A stretch of 64,000 nt of DNA, from assembly GCF_900108335.1 (NCBI RefSeq), contig NZ_FNVT01000015.1:1-64000 (forward strand). The letters are read 5' to 3'. The notes under the pieces are model-generated. The model ran no database searches, was not told the DNA's origin, and saw only the letters and a list, made by a program, of their open reading frames with translations. Made by a program: the position numbers and the translations under genes. Shown here piece after piece: positions 58,140 through 64,000 of this stretch (positions are counted from its first letter, which is position 1; every line of letters begins with the position of its first letter). The stretch is from Nonomuraea solani. GTDB taxonomy: Bacteria; Actinomycetota; Actinomycetes; Streptosporangiales; Streptosporangiaceae.

Positions 58140-60097
58140 CCGACGTACCGGCGGTGGCCATCGTGGGGATGAGCGGCCGCTTTCCCGGCGCCCGCGATCT
58201 GGGCGAATTCTGGCGGAACCTGCGCGAGGGCGTCTGCTCGATCGCCGACTTCACCGAGGAGGAGCTGCTCGCGGACGGGGTGGACGCCGCCGAGCTGCGC
58301 GGCCCCGGCTACGTGGCGGCCAAGGGGTTCCTGGCGGGGGCGGACCGGTTCGAGCACGAGCTGTTCGGCTTCAACGCCACGGAGGCGGCGGCGCTGGATC
58401 CGCAGCATCGGCTGCTGCTGGAGACGGCGTGGTCGGCGCTGGAGGACGCCGGGTACGACCCGCGCCGCGCGCCCGGCAGGACCGGCGTGTACGTGGGCGG
58501 CGGGCCGACCGAGCACTCCGTCGCGGCACAGGTCGACCGGGGGCTGCGGTCGCGGCTCGGGCCCATGCATGTGCGGGTGTTCACCGATCGCGAGTTCCTG
58601 GCGGGCTGGCTGTCGTACCGGCTGGACCTGACCGGGCCGAGCCTGACCGTGCAGACCGGCTGCTCGACCTCTTTGACCACGGTGCACGTGGCGGTGCAGG
58701 CGCTGCTGGCCGGGGAGTGCGACCTGGCGCTGGCGGGCGGGGCGTCGATCGACTCGCCGTACAAGCGGGGTTACGTGTACGAGCCCGGCGGCATCCACTC
58801 CCCCGACGGCCGCTGCCGGCCCTTCGACGAGAAGGCGGCCGGCATGGTCGGCGGCGACGGCGTCGGGCTGGTGGTGCTCAGGCGGCTGGAGGACGCCGTC
58901 GAGGACGGCGACCCGATCTACGCGGTCGTGCGCGGCACGGCGGCGACCAACGACGGCATGGCCAGGGTGGGGTTCACCGCGCCCGGCGTGGACGGCCAGA
59001 CGGCGGCGATCGTGGAGGCGTGGGCGGCGGCCGGGCTGGAGCCGTCCGAGGCCCAGTTCCTGGAGGCGCACGGCACGGGGACGGACCTCGGCGACCGGAT
59101 CGAGGTGTCGGCCGCGGCGGCGGCGTTCGCCGGGGCCGGGCGGTGCGGGATCGGCTCGGTGAAGTCGAACGTCGGCCACCTGAACGCGGCGGCGGGCATC
59201 GCCGGCCTGATCAAGGCCACCCTGATGCTGCACCACCGCACGATGGTGCCCACGGTGAACGTCACCCGGCCCGGCCTGGACACCGCCCCGTTCCACCTCC
59301 TCACCGAGACCATGGACTGGCCCCGGCCGGCGACCGGCTCCCGGCTGGCTGGCGTGTCCTCTTTGGGCATCGGTGGCACCAACGTCCACGTCGTCCTGGA
59401 AGAGTCCCCCGAGCCTTCGCGCTCCTTGGAGACCACGTCCGAGACGCCGAGGGTGCTGCCGTTGTCGGCCCGGACCGAGAATCAGCTCGCGACCGCGGCC
59501 GAACGCCTGGCCGCCGCGCTGCGGGCCCCCGGCGCGCCCCCGCTGGCCGACGTCGCCCACACCCTCACCCACGGCCGCGCCGCCATGAACGTGCGCGCCT
59601 ATGTGCTGGCCACCACCCATGAGGAGGCCGCCACCGCCTTGGAGACCCTCGCCTCCCGGCCTTCCGGAGGCTCGGCGCTGGGTGAGGCATGGGTGGCGGG
59701 GCAGGACGTCGTGTGGCCCGCGACCGCCGGACGGCGGGTACGCCTGCCCGGCCACCCCTTCGCGGGCCCCGCCCACGGCGCCCTCACCCTGACCACCGCC
59801 CCCCAGACGGTCGAAGAACCCGCCGGGGACGACGACCTCGCCACCGCGGTGACCGAGCTGTTCCTGACCACCCTGGCCCTGGAGAGCTCCGACGACCTCA
59901 CCAAGACCTACTTCGCCGTCGGCGGCGACTCCCTCACCGCCGTGTTCCTGGTCAGCGAGCTACGCGACCGCTTCGGCAAGGACCTGCCCATCGAGCTGTT
60001 CCTCGGCGAGCTGACCCTGGAGCAGCTCATCGCCCGCGCCCTGGGCGACGAGGAGGACGACCTGCTCGGCGACCTCCTGGACGAGCTGGAGCGATGA
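58136..60097 (+). CDS. AT-less ketosynthase-carrier protein (KS-T)
   Basis: The 653-residue protein has a complete ketosynthase (about 5-425) with catalytic Cys176 in QTGCSTSL, His312 in EAHGTGT and His348 in KSNVGHLN. After it come the KS-associated linker (VLPLSARTENQ and VAHTLTHGR region, about 440-500) and a post-AT-like linker (WVAGQDVVW, LPGHPF, about 520-545). A carrier domain (Ser599 in VGGDSL) and an acidic tail complete it. The acyltransferase that would lie between the two linkers is absent, as in trans-AT polyketide synthases, where this segment is the AT-docking domain. It should extend a peptidyl chain by one malonyl unit supplied by a separate AT; none is in the window. No KR, DH or ER is present, so a beta-keto product is expected. 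Confidence 0.92.
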   Translation: MTDVPAVAIVGMSGRFPGARDLGEFWRNLREGVCSIADFTEEELLADGVDAAELRGPGYVAAKGFLAGADRFEHELFGFNATEAAALDPQHRLLLETAWSALEDAGYDPRRAPGRTGVYVGGGPTEHSVAAQVDRGLRSRLGPMHVRVFTDREFLAGWLSYRLDLTGPSLTVQTGCSTSLTTVHVAVQALLAGECDLALAGGASIDSPYKRGYVYEPGGIHSPDGRCRPFDEKAAGMVGGDGVGLVVLRRLEDAVEDGDPIYAVVRGTAATNDGMARVGFTAPGVDGQTAAIVEAWAAAGLEPSEAQFLEAHGTGTDLGDRIEVSAAAAAFAGAGRCGIGSVKSNVGHLNAAAGIAGLIKATLMLHHRTMVPTVNVTRPGLDTAPFHLLTETMDWPRPATGSRLAGVSSLGIGGTNVHVVLEESPEPSRSLETTSETPRVLPLSARTENQLATAAERLAAALRAPGAPPLADVAHTLTHGRAAMNVRAYVLATTHEEAATALETLASRPSGGSALGEAWVAGQDVVWPATAGRRVRLPGHPFAGPAHGALTLTTAPQTVEEPAGDDDLATAVTELFLTTLALESSDDLTKTYFAVGGDSLTAVFLVSELRDRFGKDLPIELFLGELTLEQLIARALGDEEDDLLGDLLDELER

Positions 60098-61278
60098 GAC
60101 CCCACCCGGACCCCGCCGCGATCGACGGCCTGGACCTCCTCGACCCGCGGCTGCACGCCGACCACGACCTCACCCCGGTGTGGCGGTGGTTGCGCGCCCA
60201 CGACCCGGTACGCAGGCACGACCGTTTCTGGAGCGTCACCCGGCACGCGGACGTCCTGCGCGTCATACGCGACCCCGCCACCTTCACCTCGCTCCAGGGC
60301 AACATGCTCCGTACCCTCCTGCGCGGCCACGACCCGGGGGCGGGCAAGATGATCGTGGTCACCGACGGCCCGAAGCACGCCGGGCTGCGCCGCCTCCTGA
60401 CGCCCGGCTTCGGCCCCCGTACGCTCGGGCCGGTCACTCACTCGATCACCGAGGCGACCCGCGACCTGCTCGGCGCCCTGGTCGAGCGTGGCGGCGGCGA
60501 CTTCGTGGCGGAGGTGGCCGCCCAGGTGCCCCTGCGCGCGATCTGCGAGCTGCTCGGCGTCCCGGAGCGGGACCGGCAGCGCGTACTGGAGCTGACCGGC
60601 GAGGCCATGCTGGGCGAGGTCGAGCAGGGGCACACGTCGATGGACGCCAGGATCGCCCAGAGCGAGATCCTTCTCTACTACACGCACCTGGCGGCCCAGC
60701 GCAGGGCCGCGCCGGGCGAGGACGTCATCAGCCTGCTCGTCTCCGCCGGCCTCACCGAGGAGGAGGTGCTGCTCAACTGCTACAACCTCATCATCGGCGG
60801 CGACGAGACCGCCCGTCTGGCGATGGCCGGCGGGCTGCTGGCGCTGGCCACGTACGAGGAGCAGTGGGCCCGCCTGCGCGCGGACCCCGGCCTCGTGCCG
60901 GCCGCCGTCGAGGAGATCCTGCGCTGGACCACCCCGGCGGCCCACGTCGGCCGGGCCGCGACGCGCGACACGGAGCTGGCGGGGCGGCAGATCGCGGCCG
61001 GTGACGTGGTGGCGCTGTGGACCGTGTCGGCCAACCGCGACGAGTCCGTCTTCGACGGCCCCGACCGGTTCGACGTCGGGAGGGCGCCGAACCGGCACCT
61101 GACGTTCGGCTACGGCCCCCACTTCTGCCTGGGCGCCCAGCTCGCCCGCGCCGAGCTCACGGCCCTGCTGACCGAGCTACGGGAGACCGTGACGGCCGTC
61201 GAGGTGACGGGCCCGGTCACCTGGCTGCCGTCGAACTTCGTCAACGGCCTCGCCACGCTCCCCGTGAAGCTGGCGTAG
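60094..61278 (+). CDS. Cytochrome P450 of the NRPS cluster
   Basis: The 394-residue P450 has the I-helix motif IGGDETAR (about 226-233), ExxR in the VEEILRW region, and the haem loop FGYGPHFCLG with Cys345. The style resembles actinomycete P450s that hydroxylate carrier-bound amino acids or finished peptides in NRPS pathways. Whether the substrate is aminoacyl-T or free product cannot be told. Its ATG overlaps the ketosynthase stop (ATGA), so it is the last clearly coupled gene of the operon. Redox partners are not encoded here. Confidence 0.93.
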   Translation: MRPHPDPAAIDGLDLLDPRLHADHDLTPVWRWLRAHDPVRRHDRFWSVTRHADVLRVIRDPATFTSLQGNMLRTLLRGHDPGAGKMIVVTDGPKHAGLRRLLTPGFGPRTLGPVTHSITEATRDLLGALVERGGGDFVAEVAAQVPLRAICELLGVPERDRQRVLELTGEAMLGEVEQGHTSMDARIAQSEILLYYTHLAAQRRAAPGEDVISLLVSAGLTEEEVLLNCYNLIIGGDETARLAMAGGLLALATYEEQWARLRADPGLVPAAVEEILRWTTPAAHVGRAATRDTELAGRQIAAGDVVALWTVSANRDESVFDGPDRFDVGRAPNRHLTFGYGPHFCLGAQLARAELTALLTELRETVTAVEVTGPVTWLPSNFVNGLATLPVKLA

Positions 61279-61281
61279 CCT
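61276..61281 (+). promoter_or_regulatory. Leaderless -10 element of the VOC gene
   Basis: TAGCCT ends 6 bp before the ATG at 61288 and its first three bases are the stop codon of the P450 gene. It suggests the VOC gene has its own promoter in addition to read-through. Confidence 0.5.
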
Positions 61282-61287
61282 GCGGAC

Positions 61288-61665
61288 ATGCCCGTCCATC
61301 TGAACCACACGATCGTGCCGGCCAGGGACAGAGACCAGACGGCCGCCTTCCTCGTGGACCTGCTGGGGCTGGAGCCCGCGCCGGTGTACGGCCCGTTCCG
61401 GGTCGTCACGCTCGGCAACGACGTCTCGCTCGACGTCGTCCAGGCCGGCGACGAGGTGCCGTCCCAGCATTACGCGTTCCTGGTGGGTGACGCGGAGTTC
61501 GACCAGATCTGGGGGCGCATCAAGGAGCGCGGCCTGCCGTACTGGGCCGACCCGTTCCACCAGCGACCCGGCGAGATCAACACCAACGACGGCGGCCGCG
61601 GCCTCTACTGGGACGACCCCAACGGCCACAACCTGGAGATCATCACCGTCCCCTACGGCGGCTAG
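61288..61665 (+). CDS. VOC-superfamily (glyoxalase/bleomycin-resistance fold) protein
   Basis: The 125-residue protein shows paired beta-alpha-beta-beta-beta modules of the vicinal-oxygen-chelate fold, with LNHTIVPARDRDQTAAFL at the start (metal-ligand His near residue 5), HYAFLV mid-way and GLYWDDPNGHNLEI at the end (metal-ligand Glu). Members are dioxygenases, isomerases or drug-sequestering resistance proteins. Its position 9 bp after the cluster's P450 makes tailoring or self-resistance plausible, but its likely separate promoter means it may simply be a neighbour. Confidence 0.85.
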   Translation: MPVHLNHTIVPARDRDQTAAFLVDLLGLEPAPVYGPFRVVTLGNDVSLDVVQAGDEVPSQHYAFLVGDAEFDQIWGRIKERGLPYWADPFHQRPGEINTNDGGRGLYWDDPNGHNLEIITVPYGG

Positions 61666-61794
61666 CCCCTCGGCCCACGGTGGGTGCCCGGCCACTCCGT
61701 CCTGCGACGGCACCCCGGCACGCCGTCCCACGAGAGCGGCCCGACGCGCCATCTCACGGTCACCTCCCGACCCACACCACCGCCCGTCCCCTCC

Positions 61795-61890
61795 GAAGGG
61801 ACCTGCACCGCCCGCCCCGCGCCCTCCCAGAGGACCAGCGCCACCACCCCTCCCTCTCCCAAAGGGACCTGTGCCGAAGTGCGGCGGGGA
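61795..61890 (+). repeat. Two further copies of the GGGACCTGTG element
   Basis: GAAGGGACCTGCACCG (61795-61810) and AAAGGGACCTGTGCCG followed by AAGTGCGGCGGGGAG (61861 onward) repeat the pair found at 39664-39733. The whole 61666-61935 gap is C-rich on this strand and holds no credible gene. Confidence 0.65.
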
Positions 61891-61935
61891 GCGGAGGGGC
61901 GGTGGGACACCCGGTGGTGAGCGAGCGTGCCGACG

Positions 61936-62823
61936 TCAGGGAGCCAGCGCCTCCAGAGCCTCCTCCGCCCGCCGCATCGCCTCCTTGGCGTCCGTCATGA
62001 CGAACTCCCGGTCGAAGTTCAGGTCATGGAAGACGTCCGTCACCCCCTGGTCGGCCAGCGCCACCACATCGCTCCTGATCTTGGAGTACGTGCCCGTCAG
62101 CGGCCGCTCCTCATCCACGTCCCGGACCTGGGTGACGCCCCGGCACACGTACCGGAAGGCACTGCCGTCCCGCCCCGACTCCGCCAGCGTCCCCTTGATC
62201 AGGGCGATCCGCCCGGCGATGGCGGCCAGGTCCTCGCGGCTGGAGCTCACCCACCCGTCGGCCACCCGCGCCGCCCGCCGCAGCGCGACCTCGGCCGTGC
62301 CACCGAGCAGGATCGGCGGCGGCCCCGGCACCGGCTTGGGGTCGATGTGGGACGGCGGCACCCGGTAGAACTCGCCGCCGTGCTCCACCGGGTCGTCGGC
62401 CCACGCCTTGCGCAGCACCTCGACGAACTCCTCGCCCCGCCGCCCGCGCCGCGCCATGTCCACGCCCGCCGCCTCGAACTCCTCCGGCAGCCAGCCCAGC
62501 CCGATCCCCGCGGTGAGCCGGCCGCCGGAGAGCGTCTGGAGCGTGGCGAGCTGCTTGGCCAGCGGCACCGGCTGCACGTACGCGTTGATCACCGCCACGC
62601 CCAGCCCGATCCGCTCGGTGACGGCCGACAGGTGGGCCAGCGTGATGAGCGGGTCGTGCACGCTGCGGTAGGTCGGCCCCATCGGGTGCCCGACGGGGTA
62701 CAGCACCCGCTGGAACGTCCAGAGCTCGGCATAGCCCAGCTCCTCCGCGCGGGTGGCGATGCGGCGCATGTTGTCGGGAGTGGCCCAGGGCCCTGACACG
62801 GGTACGGCGAAACCGACTCTCAT
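61936..62823 (-). CDS. LLM-class F420-dependent oxidoreductase
   Basis: The 295-residue protein is a TIM-barrel luciferase-like oxidoreductase of the mycobacterial F420 type (TIGR03619-like): it begins MRVGFAVPVSGPWA and has LGVAVINAYVQPVPLAKQLATL (about 78-99), followed by LSGGRLTAGIGLGWLPEEF and ILLGGTAEVALRRAARVADG. Such enzymes transfer hydride between F420 and an unknown organic substrate. It is on the strand opposite the NRPS cluster and probably unrelated to it. The start has CAGACT 7 bp upstream (62831-62836), probably leaderless. Confidence 0.9.
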   Translation of the reverse strand: MRVGFAVPVSGPWATPDNMRRIATRAEELGYAELWTFQRVLYPVGHPMGPTYRSVHDPLITLAHLSAVTERIGLGVAVINAYVQPVPLAKQLATLQTLSGGRLTAGIGLGWLPEEFEAAGVDMARRGRRGEEFVEVLRKAWADDPVEHGGEFYRVPPSHIDPKPVPGPPPILLGGTAEVALRRAARVADGWVSSSREDLAAIAGRIALIKGTLAESGRDGSAFRYVCRGVTQVRDVDEERPLTGTYSKIRSDVVALADQGVTDVFHDLNFDREFVMTDAKEAMRRAEEALEALAP

Positions 62824-62946
62824 GGCCCCTAGTCTGTACGACGTGAATTCGTTCTTGAAGTGAGCGTGTGACCTGCGCGGGAATATGTGGCGTCACCCGT
62901 GTCGTGGAGGCCGGCCGCGGCCACCACCCCGGCCGGCCCATGGTGC

Positions 62947-62971
62947 GGGGCACCCGCCGACCGGGTGCCCC
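62947..62971. terminator. Hairpin terminator after the small secreted protein gene
   Basis: GGGGCACCCG, a 5-base loop CCGAC, and CGGGTGCCCC form a perfect 10-bp GC stem lying 16 bp beyond the stop of the minus-strand gene at 62987. A second GC-rich pairing (GGCCGG/CCGGCC) lies further downstream within the 62824-62986 gap. Confidence 0.7.
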
Positions 62972-62986
62972 CGCCATCGCGCACAC

Positions 62987-63424
62987 TCATGTGGTCACTT
63001 TGCTGTTGCCGCTCAGCACCGTCTGATAGGTGCTCTCCCCGCTGTGGATCACCTGGACCTCGACACGTGTCCAATATCTGACCCCGGGCAGCTTGGCGCG
63101 GTGTATCTGCGGGTGATGGCCGAGAGTGCACGCCCGCCACCCGCTGGATGTGGTGGTGACGACGCCGCCCTCGTACATCCTGTACCTCACCCGGCAGGGG
63201 CGGCCGGGATTGCCCCTGGAATTGAGGTAGATGTCCCCGGAGACCTGAACCCTGTCGGAACTGCACACTCCCACATTCCATCCACTATGGATGTAGTCGT
63301 TGCATCCGCCCCCGGCGGCGGTGGCAGCCGGCGCACCCGCGACCAGCACCGCGCTGATGGCCGCCGCCGTCACTCCCCCGGCGAGCGCGCGCAGCAGGAC
63401 GGCTCTTCCCCGTAACGAATTCAC
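62987..63424 (-). CDS. Small secreted protein with four cysteines
   Basis: The 145-residue protein has a Sec signal peptide (AVLLRALAGG, then AAISAVLVAG, cleavage after ATA near residue 37). The mature part of about 108 residues contains four Cys (two early in the GGCNDY and GVCSSD segments, two in GRPCRVR and WRACTLG), which probably form two disulfides, and is rich in beta-type sequence. I do not recognise a family. The start is a GTG at 63424 with GAGGAG upstream. It is monocistronic with a strong downstream hairpin. Confidence 0.75.
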   Translation of the reverse strand: MNSLRGRAVLLRALAGGVTAAAISAVLVAGAPAATAAGGGCNDYIHSGWNVGVCSSDRVQVSGDIYLNSRGNPGRPCRVRYRMYEGGVVTTTSSGWRACTLGHHPQIHRAKLPGVRYWTRVEVQVIHSGESTYQTVLSGNSKVTT

Positions 63425-63655
63425 TTGCGCTCCTCACTTCTGGTCACCGACTTCTGGATTCCGACGGTAGGAGAGCGAGAGCCGAACATACTTACCGTTC
63501 AGCGCCAACGTGTTGTCATCGCGTGCCAGATTCAAGGACCCGGCACGACGTCGGGCGACGCGGGGTCGCCTGCCGCGGACGAGGCCGGCGGCGCGGTGGA
63601 GATCGCAGGTCCCGGGCGACCGCGTCCGGTGGCACGCGCGCCCGACACCGCCCCA

Positions 63656-63661
63656 TAGTCT
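63656..63661 (+). promoter_or_regulatory. Leaderless -10 element of the last gene
   Basis: TAGTCT ends 6 bp before the GTG at 63668. The rest of the 63425-63667 gap has no other gene that I can support. Confidence 0.5.
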
Positions 63662-63667
63662 GTACGC

Positions 63668-64000
63668 GTGGGGCTGGAGGACGAGCTCGCGGGGATCGCC
63701 GCGGCATATGGGGGCAGGGGCGAGCCGGTTTTACACCCGACCCGCACGGACGTCGTGGTGTTACGGATGGGCGAGGTCGTGGTCAAGGCACACTCCGCCC
63801 GCGACGACGCCGAGTCGTTGCGGCCCAAGTTGAAGGCGACGGCTTCGGCCTCGGTCAGCGGCGTGATGCTGCCCCCGCTGGAGCCCGAGGTGCTGGAGGC
63901 GGCCGGCCGCGCGGTGACGGTGTGGCCGGCGGGCCGCCCCGTCGCGCAGGACGACCCCGACTCGGCGCCCTGGGAGGAAGGGGCCAGGCTGCTGGCCAGG
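63668..64000 (+). CDS. Phosphotransferase-like protein, 5' part only
   Basis: An open frame of 111 codons starts at GTG 63668 (reads VGLEDELAGIAAAYGG) and runs off the window end. The pattern DVVVLRMGEVVVKAHSARDDAESL, with a Lys in the strand after a short hairpin, and the later VTVWPAGRPVAQD resemble the N-terminal lobe of aminoglycoside phosphotransferase/choline-kinase-like (APH) proteins, Lys being the ATP-binding residue. The catalytic loop lies beyond the window. Function, including any link to resistance, is open. Confidence 0.65.
   Translation, partial: MGLEDELAGIAAAYGGRGEPVLHPTRTDVVVLRMGEVVVKAHSARDDAESLRPKLKATASASVSGVMLPPLEPEVLEAAGRAVTVWPAGRPVAQDDPDSAPWEEGARLLAR

Noticed and set aside
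1..64000. tRNA, rRNA, CRISPR, IS elements or phage genes
   Set aside because: I found no cloverleaf-like TTCGANTC context with acceptor pairing, no regular spaced repeats beyond those listed, and no transposase, integrase or phage protein.

Overview
The window is very GC-rich DNA with strong third-position GC, frequent GTG starts, chains of genes overlapping by 4 bp, many apparently leaderless promoters, F420/LLM oxidoreductases and a stressosome operon. This points to an actinomycete, most likely Streptosporangiaceae (Nonomuraea-like). The genus is an inference from style, not from a marker gene. I saw no rRNA, tRNA, CRISPR array, transposase or phage gene.

Left part (1-30.8 kb), mostly minus-strand operons: an acyl-CoA-ligase-like enzyme; a six-gene stressosome/partner-switching operon (RsbR, RsbS, RsbT, an RsbT/phosphatase fusion, a hybrid histidine kinase and a receiver-GAF-PP2C phosphatase); heme oxygenase behind two copies of a palindromic operator; a TetR-MFS efflux pair; a cytochrome P450; a secreted FG-GAP protein; a six-gene operon (HlyD adaptor, ABC ATPase, MacB-like permease, DUF5666 protein, OmpR-type regulator, sensor kinase) with a divergent second HlyD adaptor; a Tat-exported PhoD phosphatase with PhoP-box-like repeats at its promoter; and housekeeping enzymes (HAD and NagD phosphatases, lipase-like protein, ArfB ribosome rescue factor, Nudix, acyl-ACP desaturase, FMN reductase with a repeat tail, M20 amidohydrolase, alcohol dehydrogenase).

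Middle (30.8-40.8 kb): a complete Opp/Dpp ABC importer (binding protein, two permeases, two ATPases) translationally coupled to a double-GNAT protein, followed by NamZ (DUF1343 exo-muramidase), MurQ (MurNAc-6-P etherase) and a beta-lactamase-fold hydrolase comparable to AmiE. Together this reads as a peptidoglycan-fragment (MurNAc/muropeptide) salvage locus.

Right part (40.9-61.7 kb): a compact biosynthetic cluster on the plus strand: MFS exporter, MbtH-like protein, NRPS1 (A-T-C-T), a free-standing luciferase-like monooxygenase, NRPS2 (C-A-T-E), NRPS3 (C-A-T-TE), NRPS4 (C-A-T), a ketosynthase-T protein without an AT domain, a P450 and a VOC-family protein. Nearly all genes overlap or abut, so MFS to P450 is probably one transcript. 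The thioesterase sits in the third of four NRPS genes, one C-T unit has no A domain, and the ketosynthase has linkers where an AT would be, so the product cannot be read off colinearly. It is probably a small (about four-residue) peptide-polyketide with at least one D-residue. I do not recognise it as a known cluster. The end of the window holds an LLM oxidoreductase, a small secreted protein and the start of a phosphotransferase-like gene.
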